From assembly GCF_014203235.1 (NCBI RefSeq), contig NZ_JACHIN010000007.1:222560-286559 (forward strand): 64,000 nucleotides of DNA. The letters are read 5' to 3'. The stretch is from Nonomuraea endophytica (lineage in GTDB: Bacteria; Actinomycetota; Actinomycetes; Streptosporangiales; Streptosporangiaceae). The position numbers and the translations under genes were made by a program. The notes under the pieces are model-generated. The model had not been told where the DNA came from. It saw nothing but the letters and a program-made list of their open reading frames with translations, and ran no database searches. Position 1 is the first letter of the stretch. Every line of letters begins with the position of its first letter. Positions 25,496 to 34,145 of the stretch are shown here, piece by piece.

Positions 25496-26929
25496 TTGTC
25501 CAGCGACCTGGTGATCATCGCCGCGCTCGTCGCCGTCTCGATCGTGCTGACCCGTTTTCTCAGCACGAGGTGGAGGCTGCCGCCCCTGCCGTTCCTGGTC
25601 CTGCTCGGCATGCTCGTGGGAGTCCTGCCCTGGGTGCCGGTCGTGTCGATGGACCCGTACGTCGTGCTGACCGTGCTCATCCCGCCCCTGCTCTACCACC
25701 ACGCCACCACCCGCAGCGCGCCCCGCGAGTCGCGCGCCGCCTGGCGGCCGATCATGCTCCTCGGCGTCGGTCTCACCCTCGCCACCGCGGGCGCCGTCAC
25801 CCTCGTGGCCCATCTGCTGCTCCCCGGCCTGCCGTGGGGCGCCGCGCTGACCGTCGGCGCCGCCTTCGCGCCCACCCAGGCACTCGTCCTCGACCGGCTC
25901 GGCGCGCCGGAGCGGGTGCTCACCGTGCTGCGCGGCGAGAGCCTGATCAACGAGGGCGTCGCGGTCGTGCTGCTCGCCATCGGGCTTGAGCAGCTCAAAC
26001 GCCCCGAGACCGTCTCCGTGGCCGCGCTGCAACTGGCCGGGGCCATCGCCGGCGGCGCACTGGCGGGCCTCGCGCTCGGCTGGCTCGTCGTGCAGCTGCG
26101 CCGCCGCCTCGCCGACTCCGGGACGCTGATCGTGCTCTCGCTGGCCACGCCGTTCGTCGCCGAGATCAGCGCGAGCAAGCTCGGCCTGTCCGGCCCGCTC
26201 GCCGTCACCGCCGCCGGCTTCTACGTCGGGGCGCGCGGCCGCCTCTTCCACACCCCGGCGCGGGCCACCGAGCGGATCACCTGGCAGGTGCTGACGTTCC
26301 TGCTCGGCGGGACGCTCGCGGTCCTGCTGGGGCTCCAGCTGCGCGATCTGGGCGGCTCGCACTCGGGCCTTCCGATCGCGAAGGTCCTGCTGGTCACCGC
26401 GGCACTGCTGGGCGCGACTTTGCTGGTACGGCTGGCGTTCGCGCTGGCCGTCGACCGGCACAACGTCCGGGCCCTCACGCTGGGCGGCACCCGAGGGGCC
26501 TCGACGCTGGCCATCGCACTGGCCATCCCGGCGCTGCCCGCCCAGGACGCGTTGATCTTCGCCGCCGCCTCGGTGGTGCTGGTCAGCGGGTTCGCCCTGC
26601 TCACGTGCCGCGCCGCCGTACCGGAGACTGCGGGTGTGCAAGCACCCGAGGAGGAGGCGCGGGCGCGGCAGGCGGCGGCCGCGGCGGCGATGCGCAGGCT
26701 CGACCAGATCTCCCACCGGCTCGACACCGGCACGCTGTGGGCGCAGCGGCAGTTGCTCACGGTCGAGGCGAACGCCGGCGCCCCGCACGAACTGCGCGAC
26801 GAGCTCGCCAGGGCGCAGCGCGAGACGCTCGGCCAGATGTACACCGATGGCCGCATCGGCGCCACAACCCTGCACAAGCTGACGGAAGAGATCGATCTGC
26901 GCGATCCACACGCGACAACACCCCCGTGA
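25496..26929 (+). CDS. CPA1-family Na+/H+ antiporter
   Basis: 477 residues with about 12 transmembrane segments. The start appears to be TTG at 25496, with AGGAGG 11 nt upstream. LIPPLLYHHA and ESLINEGVAVVLLAI match the conserved CPA1 pore motifs, with the N-E-G in place of the more common N-D-G. The last about 100 residues form a soluble tail. It exchanges Na+ (or K+) for H+ across the membrane. It stands alone, upstream of the glycine riboswitch. Confidence 0.88.
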   Translation: MSSDLVIIAALVAVSIVLTRFLSTRWRLPPLPFLVLLGMLVGVLPWVPVVSMDPYVVLTVLIPPLLYHHATTRSAPRESRAAWRPIMLLGVGLTLATAGAVTLVAHLLLPGLPWGAALTVGAAFAPTQALVLDRLGAPERVLTVLRGESLINEGVAVVLLAIGLEQLKRPETVSVAALQLAGAIAGGALAGLALGWLVVQLRRRLADSGTLIVLSLATPFVAEISASKLGLSGPLAVTAAGFYVGARGRLFHTPARATERITWQVLTFLLGGTLAVLLGLQLRDLGGSHSGLPIAKVLLVTAALLGATLLVRLAFALAVDRHNVRALTLGGTRGASTLAIALAIPALPAQDALIFAAASVVLVSGFALLTCRAAVPETAGVQAPEEEARARQAAAAAAMRRLDQISHRLDTGTLWAQRQLLTVEANAGAPHELRDELARAQRETLGQMYTDGRIGATTLHKLTEEIDLRDPHATTPP

Positions 26930-26960
26930 CGGCACTAGGCTGGTTGGAGACACCGGTGAA

Positions 26961-27153
26961 CCCGTGCGGGAGAGCGTTCTGACAATCCGGTCAGAGCCCC
27001 TGAAGGAGCAAGCCCTCCCCGCGAACCTCTCAAGGCAAAGGACCGCTCGGGCGAGGTGCCTCTGGAAAGCAGGCCTCCGGGCCTCGCCGAAGGTGAAAGT
27101 CCGGCAAAACCCGGGCGAAGCTCTCAGGCATCGATGACAGAGGGGGAGGATGC
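26961..27153 (+). promoter_or_regulatory. Tandem glycine riboswitch
   Basis: Two consecutive glycine aptamers precede gcvT. Aptamer 1 (about 26965-27055) has gggagag, the ctgaaggagcaa element, ctctcaaggcaaaggacc. Aptamer 2 (about 27059-27153) has ctggaaag, cgccgaaggtgaaa, ctctcaggca, gacagagggg. Both the GAAGG-type internal loop and the CUCUCAGG/GACAGAGG pairing expected of the class are visible. It ends 35 nt before the gcvT ATG and should switch on gcvTH when glycine is high. Confidence 0.95.
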
Positions 27154-27187
27154 TGGCATCCGACCCTGCCCTGAGGTGCGAAGACCA

Positions 27188-28279
27188 ATGTCACGACCGA
27201 CACCGCTGCGAGACGTTCATGAGAGTCTCGGCGCGACGCTGACCGACTTCGCCGGCTGGCTGATGCCGCTGCGCTACGGCAGCGAGTCCGCCGAGCACAA
27301 CGCCGTGCGCACCGCCGCCGGACTGTTCGACCTCTCGCACATGGGCGAGATCTTCCTGACCGGTCCCCAGGCGGGCCAGGCCCTCGACTACGCGCTCGTC
27401 GGCCACCTGTCGGCGCTGGCGCCCGGACGGGCCCGCTACACGATGATCGTCGGGGAGGACGGCGGAGTCCTGGACGACCTGATCGTCTACCGGCTCGCCG
27501 ACGAACGTTTCATGGTCGTGGCCAACGCCTCCAACTACCTCCTCGTGGCCCGCGAGCTGGCCGCGCGCGCCGCCGGGTTCGACGCCGTCGTGGACGACCA
27601 GTCCGAGCAGTGGGCGCTCATCGCCGTACAGGGCCCGCGCGCCCAGGAGATCCTCTCCTCGCTCACCGACGCCGACCTGCCCGGACTCAAGTACTACGCC
27701 GGGCTGCCCGGCGTCGTCGCCGGGGCCCAGGCGCTCATCGCCCGCACCGGCTACACCGGCGAGGACGGCTTCGAGCTGTTCATCGCCAACGAGGACGCGG
27801 CGCCGTTGTGGCAGGAGCTGGTCAAGGCGGGCGAGCCGTACGGGCTGATTCCGGCGGGACTGTCCTCGCGCGACACGCTGCGCCTCGAAGCCGGCATGCC
27901 GCTCTACGGCAACGAACTGTCCACCGCGCTCACGCCGTTCGACGCGGGCCTGGGCCGGGTGGTGAAATTCGACAAGCCCGGCGACTTCGTCGGCAGGGCG
28001 GCGCTGGAAGCGGTCAAGGACGACCCGCCCCGGCGGCGCCTCGTCGGACTGGTCGCGCACGGGCGCCGGGTCCCCCGCCACGGGTACCCGGTGACCAAGG
28101 ACGGCGCCGTGGTCGGCGAGGTCACCAGCGGGGCCCCATCCCAGACCCTGGGTAAGCCCATCGCGATGGCCTACGTGGACACTGGTGTCACCGAAGGCGT
28201 GGCCGTGGACATCCGGGGCAGCCAGGAGGGCATGGACCTCGTCGCATTGCCCTTCTACAAGCGCAGCGCCCATTCGTGA
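27188..28279 (+). CDS. gcvT: Glycine cleavage system T protein (aminomethyltransferase)
   Basis: 363 residues from the ATG at 27188, directly after the riboswitch; the longer frame runs back into the aptamer. PLRDVHESLGATLTDFAGWLMPLRYGS and GLFDLSHMGEIFLTG are GcvT signatures, followed by the C-terminal beta-barrel domain. It transfers the methylene group from H-protein-bound aminomethyl to tetrahydrofolate, releasing ammonia. gcvH follows after 32 bp. gcvP is not in this window. Confidence 0.96.
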   Translation: MSRPTPLRDVHESLGATLTDFAGWLMPLRYGSESAEHNAVRTAAGLFDLSHMGEIFLTGPQAGQALDYALVGHLSALAPGRARYTMIVGEDGGVLDDLIVYRLADERFMVVANASNYLLVARELAARAAGFDAVVDDQSEQWALIAVQGPRAQEILSSLTDADLPGLKYYAGLPGVVAGAQALIARTGYTGEDGFELFIANEDAAPLWQELVKAGEPYGLIPAGLSSRDTLRLEAGMPLYGNELSTALTPFDAGLGRVVKFDKPGDFVGRAALEAVKDDPPRRRLVGLVAHGRRVPRHGYPVTKDGAVVGEVTSGAPSQTLGKPIAMAYVDTGVTEGVAVDIRGSQEGMDLVALPFYKRSAHS

Positions 28280-28311
28280 ATACAAGCGCAGTAACTAGCA
28301 GGAGGACGTAA

Positions 28312-28701
28312 GTGAGCAGCATCCCTGACGAGCTGAGCTACACCAAGGAGCACGAATGGGTGGCCGGTCTCGACGACGGCCGGACCGTGACCGTCGGCAT
28401 CACGGCCTTCGCGGCCGAGGCCCTGGGTGACGTCGTCTTCGTGCAGCTTCCCGAGGCGGGCTCGACCGTCGAGGCGGGCGACTCCATCGGCGAGGTCGAG
28501 TCGACCAAGTCGGTGAGCGAGATCTACGCCCCGGTCGGCGGCGAGGTCACCGAGGTGAACCAGGCCGTCGTGGACGACCCGTCGCTGGTCAACAACGACC
28601 CTTACGGCGAGGGCTGGATGTTCCGGGTGCGCCTCGAAGGCGACCCGGAGGACCTCCTCACCGCCGAGGAGTACGGAGCACTCACCTCCGGCGACTCCTG
28701 A
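28312..28701 (+). CDS. gcvH: Glycine cleavage system H protein
   Basis: 129 residues, GTG start with AGGAGG upstream. The lipoyl-bearing Lys66 is in the canonical VESTKSVSEIY motif. TKEHEWV near the N-terminus and NNDPYGEGWMFRV near the end are typical. It shuttles the aminomethyl intermediate between the P, T and L proteins. It is separated from sdaA by a strong hairpin. Confidence 0.97.
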   Translation: MSSIPDELSYTKEHEWVAGLDDGRTVTVGITAFAAEALGDVVFVQLPEAGSTVEAGDSIGEVESTKSVSEIYAPVGGEVTEVNQAVVDDPSLVNNDPYGEGWMFRVRLEGDPEDLLTAEEYGALTSGDS

Positions 28702-28707
28702 CCAACC

Positions 28708-28732
28708 GCCGGGGCCCGGCATGGGCCCCGGC
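28708..28732 (+). terminator. Hairpin between gcvH and sdaA
   Basis: gccggggccc (28708-28717) and gggccccggc (28723-28732) form a perfect 10-bp stem with a 5-nt loop, 7 bp after the gcvH stop. It would reduce read-through into sdaA. Confidence 0.8.
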
Positions 28733-28766
28733 ACCGCCCTCCCCCCTGTTGCGGAAGGACGCATCA

Positions 28767-30143
28767 ATGGCGATCAGCGTCTTCGACCTTTTCAAGATCG
28801 GAATCGGCCCGTCGAGCTCGCACACCGGCGGCCCGATGGCAGCCGCGCACAAGTTCGCCCGCGGCCTTCACGAAGACGGCCTCGTGGAGCGCACCGCGCG
28901 GGTCGAAGCCATCCTCTACGGCTCCCTCGGCCTGACCGGCAAGGGCCACGGCAGTGACAAGGCCGTGCTCCTCGGCCTGTCCGGCGAGAAGCCCGAACTC
29001 GTCGACGTCGACACCGTCGACGAACGCCTCGCCGCCATGCGCGCCGCCGGAACCGTCCGGCTGTATGGCGAGCGCGAGATCCCGTTCGTCGTCGGCGAGG
29101 ACCTGATCTTCGAACGCAAGATCAGCCTGCCCGAGCACCCCAACGGCATGCGCTTCACCGCCTTCGCCGCCGACGGGGAGAAACTCCGCGAAAAGGTGTA
29201 CTTCTCGGTGGGCGGCGGCTTCGTCGTCGACGAGAACGCCACCGGAGCCGACCGCATCAAGCCCGACGATACCGTCGTTCCGTACCCGTTCGCCTCGGGC
29301 GAAGAGCTCCTGAAGCACTGCCACAACACGGGCCTGTCCATCTCCGGGCTCATCCTGGAGAACGAGAAGGCCTTCGGCCGTACCGAACAGGAGATCCGCG
29401 ACGGCATCCTGAACCTGTGGCGGGTTATGGCCGAGTGCGTGAGCCGGGGAATCAGCAAGGAAGGCATGCTGCCCGGCGGCCTGAAGGTCCGCCGCCGCGC
29501 CCACCAGCTCCACCGCCAGCTGTGCAGCGAATCGCCCGAGAAGGACCCGCTCCAGACGATGGACTGGGTCTCGTTGTTCGCCCTTGCCGTCAACGAGGAG
29601 AACGCCGCCGGAGGCCGCATCGTGACCGCCCCGACGAACGGCGCTGCCGGCATCATCCCGGCGGTTCTGACGTACTACACGCGCTTCGTCCCCCAGGCGA
29701 ACGACGAGGGCGTGGTCCGCTTCATGCTGACAGCGGCCGCGATCGGCGTCCTGTTCAAGGAGAACGCGTCGATCTCTGGCGCTGAGGTGGGCTGTCAGGG
29801 TGAAGTGGGCTCGGCCTGCTCGATGGCCGCCGCAGGTCTGACCGAGGTCCTGGGCGGGACCCCCGAACAGGTGGAGAACGCGGCCGAAATCGGCATCGAG
29901 CACAACCTGGGGTTGACGTGTGACCCGATCGGCGGCCTGGTCCAGATCCCGTGCATCGAACGGAACGCGGTGGCCAGCATCAAGGCCATCACCGCCGCCC
30001 GCATCGCCCTGCGCGGCGACGGCCGCCACTTCGTCAGCCTGGACAAGGCGATCAAGACGATGCGGGACACGGGCCGGGACATGCTGGACAAGTACAAGGA
30101 GACGTCACGCGGCGGCCTGGCCGTCAACGTCATCGAATGCTAA
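28767..30143 (+). CDS. sdaA: L-serine ammonia-lyase (4Fe-4S, single chain)
   Basis: 458 residues from the ATG at 28767 with GGAAGGA upstream. SVFDLFKIGIGPSSSHTGGP is the N-terminal beta-domain signature. The catalytic alpha domain has the cluster-binding Cys candidates in SGAEVGCQGEVGSACSMA and CDPIGGLVQIPC. It deaminates serine to pyruvate and ammonia. Placed after gcvTH, it lets glycine-derived serine drain to pyruvate; glyA, often found in such clusters, is absent. Confidence 0.96.
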   Translation: MAISVFDLFKIGIGPSSSHTGGPMAAAHKFARGLHEDGLVERTARVEAILYGSLGLTGKGHGSDKAVLLGLSGEKPELVDVDTVDERLAAMRAAGTVRLYGEREIPFVVGEDLIFERKISLPEHPNGMRFTAFAADGEKLREKVYFSVGGGFVVDENATGADRIKPDDTVVPYPFASGEELLKHCHNTGLSISGLILENEKAFGRTEQEIRDGILNLWRVMAECVSRGISKEGMLPGGLKVRRRAHQLHRQLCSESPEKDPLQTMDWVSLFALAVNEENAAGGRIVTAPTNGAAGIIPAVLTYYTRFVPQANDEGVVRFMLTAAAIGVLFKENASISGAEVGCQGEVGSACSMAAAGLTEVLGGTPEQVENAAEIGIEHNLGLTCDPIGGLVQIPCIERNAVASIKAITAARIALRGDGRHFVSLDKAIKTMRDTGRDMLDKYKETSRGGLAVNVIEC

Positions 30144-30162
30144 GGGCAAGGTCTTCACTGGT

Positions 30163-30281
30163 GGGCGCTTCGCGCCATGGGGTTCAGGCTGTGACAGTGG
30201 GGCTCTGCCCCACACCCCGGGCGGGGGAGAACCCTCGCGCTCCCCGCATGGCTGGCGTCCCTTTGTTGCGCCAGGGTGAGG
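30163..30281 (+). repeat. Dispersed 117-bp hairpin-rich element, copy A
   Basis: Starts gggcgcttcgcgcc and contains ggggctctgccccac, accccgggcgggggag and ccctcgcgctcccc. It lies just after sdaA and may serve as its terminator. A second copy, reversed, lies at 49976-50092; by eye the copies differ at about 15 of 117 positions. Confidence 0.88.
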
Positions 30282-30379
30282 GGTCACGAAGGCTGGGGCA
30301 CCTCGACGCCGGAGACGCCTGTTGCTCATGGGTCTTGATTTCGCTCAGGAATGTCAGACAGAGCAGGTAGCGTTCGGAA

Positions 30380-30580
30380 ATGACGGCGCATCGCCGTGAC
30401 GAGGGCATCACCATCCCTCGGCACGAATATGAGGCCCGAAAGGCTGAGGTCCGCCGACTACGCCGGGAAGTAGGCCGCCAGCAGGCCATGCGCACCATCC
30501 TGGACAACGCCGCCTACCCAGGCCAGGTGCGGACGTTCACTCGCGATGAACTGGCCGCCGAGTGGGGCATCCGTGACTGA
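30380..30580 (+). CDS. Small hypothetical protein (66 aa)
   Basis: A 66-residue, highly charged protein (ITIPRHEYEARKAEVRRLRR, then TFTRDELAAEWGIRD). The middle is probably a coiled coil or long helix and the C-terminal piece resembles a short helix-turn segment. No known family is recognised. It starts the accessory island after sdaA and is on the opposite strand to the following small genes. The ribosome binding site is weak. Confidence 0.5.
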   Translation: MTAHRRDEGITIPRHEYEARKAEVRRLRREVGRQQAMRTILDNAAYPGQVRTFTRDELAAEWGIRD

Positions 30581-30800
30581 CCGGCGCATCGCCTTTCCCT
30601 AGCGTGCGTAGGAGCGGATCGAAGCCCCTCCTGAGGGCCTGCGCAGACCTGTCCAGCTCGCCATCTTCACCCTCTTGTGCGAACCGCGACCGGCGCTCGC
30701 CGACCCATGGATGGCGTTCCAAACGCCTATGAGCTGAACCTTGTCAGCGACGACGTCACCATCTGGTACACAATCACCGTGCACGAGGGCGTCGAGGTGA

Positions 30801-31010
30801 TCAGCGCTGGCGTCGCATGGTCCAGAACAGCCAGTTGTTCTGAGCCGCGCATGCGGCGACGTCCCAGCCCCGGCTGCCGAGTTCGGAGAGCACCGCGACC
30901 ACCTCGTCGTAGCTGCCGGTGAACACGCGCTCGTTGCCCTCGGGCAGGTTGACCCGGATGGCGTTCGTGTCCCATAGCCACTCGACAACACCGAACTCGT
31001 ACGTGAACAT
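30801..31010 (-). CDS. Small protein resembling DUF4177 (69 aa)
   Basis: 69 residues from the ATG at 31010. The pattern MFTYEFGVVEW...LSELGSRGWDVAAC...WLFWTMRR follows the DUF4177 layout: N-terminal strand Y-x-F/Y-x-V-V, helix ending LNxLGxxGWE, then a final strand ending in basic residues. Function unknown. The ribosome binding site is weak. An upstream in-frame extension to 31076 looks unneeded. Confidence 0.6.
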   Translation of the reverse strand: MFTYEFGVVEWLWDTNAIRVNLPEGNERVFTGSYDEVVAVLSELGSRGWDVAACAAQNNWLFWTMRRQR

Positions 31011-31130
31011 CGTTGCCCCACATCTGTCGGTCGCCGCAGGAAGATAGCACGATCTTGTGGCCCTAGATCGCCACAACCACTGGTCTCGGGGGATGCCCTA
31101 CTCGAGGTATTGGCTGGCGACTACCCGGTG

Positions 31131-31526
31131 TCACCGTGAATGTGGGCATGGATGGTTCACATGCCGGTTCGGGCAGCAGATCATGCCGACCTTGACGAAG
31201 CGGCCACCGGGCAGCCATATGGACCACTCCACATCGACCCCGCGCGGCAGCAGGTCGTATGCCTGGTCCATACGCAGAGACAGCGGGATCTGGTCGTGTT
31301 GGGAGGCCGGCGCGTACTCCGACCGCATCCACTCAAGGGCCTTGTCGATGTCGTCGAATGTCTCGGCGATGCGAGATGTGGGTTTGGCCAGCCATTCACC
31401 GGTTCGCATTGGAGGCAAGGCAGAACTGAAGAAGTCCGGCGACGTCGGGCGGCGCTCTGCCTCACGTTGGAGGTCTTGGCCGTTGCCGTTCCAGGTGTAG
31501 GCGTGCCAGTGCAGCAGCAGTGCCAA
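31131..31526 (-). CDS. Hypothetical protein (131 aa)
   Basis: 131 residues with mixed alpha/beta composition. Notable segments are ETFDDIDKALEWMRSEYAPA, a probable helix, and GVDVEWSIWLPGGRFVKVGM, probable strands. A C-terminal CCPNRHVNHPCPHS tail is rich in Cys and His and could bind metal. No family is recognised. It belongs to the run of small minus-strand accessory genes and has codon use less biased to G/C at third positions than the flanking metabolic genes. Confidence 0.55.
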   Translation of the reverse strand: MALLLHWHAYTWNGNGQDLQREAERRPTSPDFFSSALPPMRTGEWLAKPTSRIAETFDDIDKALEWMRSEYAPASQHDQIPLSLRMDQAYDLLPRGVDVEWSIWLPGGRFVKVGMICCPNRHVNHPCPHSR

Positions 31527-31556
31527 GGACTCCCCCGTACAGTCGGATGATGGGAT

Positions 31557-31587
31557 GGCCCCTGCCTGATTCAGGCGGGCAGGGGCC
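31557..31587 (-). terminator. Hairpin terminator after the DUF397 gene
   Basis: ggcccctgcc (31557-31566) pairs with ggcaggggcc (31578-31587), with further pairing of tga and tca in the loop. It lies 16 bp downstream of the DUF397 stop and marks the end of the minus-strand cluster. Confidence 0.8.
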
Positions 31588-31602
31588 GTCTCAGACGGCG
31601 TT

Positions 31603-31824
31603 CTAGATGGTCGTCAGTCCGGCGGCGCGAAGCTCGGAACCGGTGAAGCGGAGCGTCCCAGCATCCGGGTTCTTGGAGTCACGCAGAGCGAACGCGTCGT
31701 CTACGCCCGCAAGCGCGGCGATCATGACGCAGGACTCGCCTTCGCCATCCTCGTTGTTGTTGCCGCCGCACATGCGGCGGAAGTCAAGCGGACCGAGTTC
31801 GTTCGCGTACAAGTTCACAGACAT
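31603..31824 (-). CDS. DUF397 domain protein
   Basis: 73 residues from the ATG at 31824, with AGGAGG about 10 nt upstream. It has the DUF397 pattern: a short N-terminal strand, CGGNNNEDGEGESCVMIAAL, ALRDSKNPDAGTLRFTGSEL. DUF397 proteins are the usual partners of XRE/DUF5753 regulators (the BldB/WhiJ and Scr1-type pairs of actinomycetes). Here two small genes lie between it and that regulator, which is unusual. Confidence 0.85.
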   Translation of the reverse strand: MSVNLYANELGPLDFRRMCGGNNNEDGEGESCVMIAALAGVDDAFALRDSKNPDAGTLRFTGSELRAAGLTTI

Positions 31825-31991
31825 GCTGAACAGACCTCCTAGCGATGTGGTGAAGGGATTCGGTGGTTCCCCCATTCGCAGGCAGGACCACCTTCACGGC
31901 TGTCCCCGACACGATGGTTGGGTGTCCTACGGCAGGCAGGACCAGCCGTGAGCTATGAGCGCCAGCTACCCCGATGCCAGCAGAACGGCTC

Positions 31992-32273
31992 TCACGACGC
32001 CTCCTTGCCGGCGCCAACGGCGGTGGGCTCGGCTTGCCGCGTGTCGGCCAGGAACGCCTTCAGGAACCCTTCTAGCAGCACGTCAGCGCGGACCTTCGCT
32101 GCGTCGACTTCCCGGAACTCCTCCGATGGCAGGGTGACGCCCTTGGCGTCGGGCAGTCTCGGGTCGAGCGTGAATGAGGAACCGTGGCAGACAACGGAAA
32201 ACGCCTTGATCTCCCCGACCATCCCGTACTCGGTATCGGAAAAGTACGGCTTCCATCGGATCTTGAGTCTCAT
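31992..32273 (-). CDS. Hypothetical protein in the Scr1-like cluster (93 aa)
   Basis: 93 residues: MRLKIRWKPYF, then SFTLDPRLPDAKGVTLPSEE and a C-terminal helix (DAAKVRADVLLEGFLKAFLA). No family is recognised. Its ATG overlaps the stop of the preceding gene (ATGA), so the two are translationally coupled. The alpha/beta layout and size would suit a small binding partner, but no function can be assigned. Confidence 0.65.
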   Translation of the reverse strand: MRLKIRWKPYFSDTEYGMVGEIKAFSVVCHGSSFTLDPRLPDAKGVTLPSEEFREVDAAKVRADVLLEGFLKAFLADTRQAEPTAVGAGKEAS

Positions 32274-32713
32274 CGGGTCGCCTCCCGCCCCAGCGCATCA
32301 TGAGCCGCGACGCGCTGGCCCGGCAGCAAATTTCGGGAGCGCGACCCGAAGAGATCGACAGTGTTAAGGCTGTCGGGGGCTGACATGGTCAGCACGTCGG
32401 TGACTTCCGAGATGTTGGGACGCTTCTCCAACAGGCCATGCTCTTCCAGAAGCGTCAGGTAAGCCTGAACCCCGAGCCTGACCATGCTGGGCGCGGAGTG
32501 CCGGTCGGTGATGCCACGCAGCAGCAGCCGGTCTTCGTACTCCTCCCGCGTCCAACTCGACGGCGGGTCGGCGGCGGGGTCCGGCCCGATCTCCTCAAGC
32601 TCCTCCGGCGCAAGATCCCCCACGAAGGCCCTGCGCCTGCTCCAGACGTCGGAGGCGACCTCGCAGGTGAACGGGGCCGCGTGTCTGCTGGATGGTCTCC
32701 GTGTTGGGGTCAT
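32270..32713 (-). CDS. Hypothetical protein in the Scr1-like cluster (147 aa)
   Basis: 147 residues from the ATG at 32713. The N-terminus is basic and unstructured-looking, followed by DLAPEELEEIGPDPAADPPS (acidic) and a predicted helical domain (VRLGVQAYLTLLEEHGLLEK, NISEVTDVLTM). No family is recognised. It is coupled to the 93-residue protein by a 4-bp overlap and follows the XRE/DUF5753 gene by 57 bp. Confidence 0.6.
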   Translation of the reverse strand: MTPTRRPSSRHAAPFTCEVASDVWSRRRAFVGDLAPEELEEIGPDPAADPPSSWTREEYEDRLLLRGITDRHSAPSMVRLGVQAYLTLLEEHGLLEKRPNISEVTDVLTMSAPDSLNTVDLFGSRSRNLLPGQRVAAHDALGREATR

Positions 32714-32770
32714 GCTTCGACGGTAGGAGCGGCTACGGGCCGGGCTCAAGCATGTTGCAAGGAGTTGCAA

Positions 32771-33652
32771 CTATTGCTCGTGCCCCGCCAGAGCCTGCAA
32801 TGCCCGACTGATCAGCCTCCGAGCGCTCCTGCCATAGACCGCTGAGCTAGCCAGCCGCTCGAATGCCTTCTCGTACACTGCGATCTCTTGTGGCTGGGTT
32901 AGCTTTACTTCTGCCGAGTAGGTTTCAATCAACACTTCACGGCTGTCGAGTATCCAAAACCCATGAAGCGGGAAATATTCATGGCTGGCGCGAGTCGGGA
33001 TGATTCCCATATGCACCCGAGGCAATTCAGTCATTGCTAGCAGGCGGTCGAGTTGCCCTATCAGAACCTCCTGGTCCACCACTCCGAGAGTGAGCACTGA
33101 TTCGGAGATGACCAGATGGAATCGACGATCTCCGTGATAGAGGATCTGCTGGCGCTCCATTCGCGCCGCAACGCCAGCCTCTACATCATCCGGGGTGCCA
33201 TGAAAATTAGTCCACTGACGCAGCACTTGTTCAGCGTATGCGGCTGTTTGCAGAAGTCCCGGAATCAGGCAGGCTTCAAAACTGCGGAAAACTCTAGTTT
33301 CAGCTTCAAAGCGAACGCTTTCCTTCTGACGGTTCTTGGTTCCTGATCTTAGCTGCTTGCGCCACTCCACAAACATTGTTTCGATGGAACGCGTGGCAGC
33401 GACGAGGTCCGCGACTTTGTCCTCCGCCTCACAGAGACGACACCATGTACGGATGTCTTCTTCTCGCGCCTTGAGAACAGCGTTTTCGACCTTGGATACT
33501 TTGGTGTAGTGCCAGCCAGCCAGGCCGGCCAGTCCCCGGCCCGACAGGCCAGCACCTTCTCGGATCTCTCGCAGGCGTGCACCAAGCGCTTGGCGAGCCT
33601 GGCGGGCAGGGGTTGACACAGGGAGAAGCCTATTGGACGGCGTAACTGGCAT
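32771..33652 (-). CDS. XRE-family HTH regulator with DUF5753 domain (Scr1-like)
   Basis: 293 residues. An N-terminal helix-turn-helix (LGARLREIREGAGLSGRGLA, GLAGWHYTKVSKVENA, residues about 22-60) precedes a C-terminal DUF5753 domain (LIPGLLQTAAYAEQVL at about 135, and ESVLTLGVVDQEVLIGQLDRL). This is the architecture of Scr1/WhiJ-type regulators that pair with DUF397 proteins in growth control or toxin-antitoxin-like modules. It overlaps the DUF6879 gene by 23 bp. Confidence 0.9.
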   Translation of the reverse strand: MPVTPSNRLLPVSTPARQARQALGARLREIREGAGLSGRGLAGLAGWHYTKVSKVENAVLKAREEDIRTWCRLCEAEDKVADLVAATRSIETMFVEWRKQLRSGTKNRQKESVRFEAETRVFRSFEACLIPGLLQTAAYAEQVLRQWTNFHGTPDDVEAGVAARMERQQILYHGDRRFHLVISESVLTLGVVDQEVLIGQLDRLLAMTELPRVHMGIIPTRASHEYFPLHGFWILDSREVLIETYSAEVKLTQPQEIAVYEKAFERLASSAVYGRSARRLISRALQALAGHEQ

Positions 33653-34145
33653 GCGAAATACCCTGTGACCAGGTGCTATCCCGTACAGACTGGTACTGGG
33701 CGATCAGGGATTGGTCATCCTCTACGGCGAAGCCCGCTGAACGACCATCTGGCTTGAACAGACTGAGAACCAACGTGTCGTCGTCGAACAGCCAGCAATC
33801 TTCCGGCGGAAAACGCATGTCTACTACTTCACTTCGTGGCAGGTAGCGAATCTGTTCTCCAGCCTCGATGTTTCTATGGCTGAATGACATCTCCCAGCGA
33901 ACGTAGTCGGTGTGCGGCTCGGTAACGATACGCAGGCGCTCCACCGAAACGCCATCGCCCGTAACCGCTCGCATATGATCTAGCCAGTCTTGAAGCCACT
34001 CGAAGCTATCATGCTCCCCATTGAGCCACTTCTCAAAGGGGATGTCCTCGCTCTCAACCCGATAGACATCCCTGAGTTCCAGATGCCACGCCCTTCGGCG
34101 AGAACGAAATAGCGCCTTGAACTGTTCGTAGGTAATTGGCTTCAT
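33630..34145 (-). CDS. DUF6879 family protein
   Basis: 171 residues from the ATG at 34145 (TGATG junction with the preceding stop). ITYEQFKALFRSRRRAWHLELRDVYRV and a later SEVVDMRFPPEDCWLFDDDTLVLSLF stretch match the DUF6879 pattern, a family of unknown function often next to XRE/DUF5753 regulators in actinobacteria. Predicted cytoplasmic alpha/beta fold. Confidence 0.75.
   Translation of the reverse strand: MKPITYEQFKALFRSRRRAWHLELRDVYRVESEDIPFEKWLNGEHDSFEWLQDWLDHMRAVTGDGVSVERLRIVTEPHTDYVRWEMSFSHRNIEAGEQIRYLPRSEVVDMRFPPEDCWLFDDDTLVLSLFKPDGRSAGFAVEDDQSLIAQYQSVRDSTWSQGISHASYAVQ

Noticed and set aside
30677..30922. 81-residue plus-strand frame opposite the DUF4177-like gene
   Set aside because: Antisense overlap with a better-supported small gene; no ribosome binding site.
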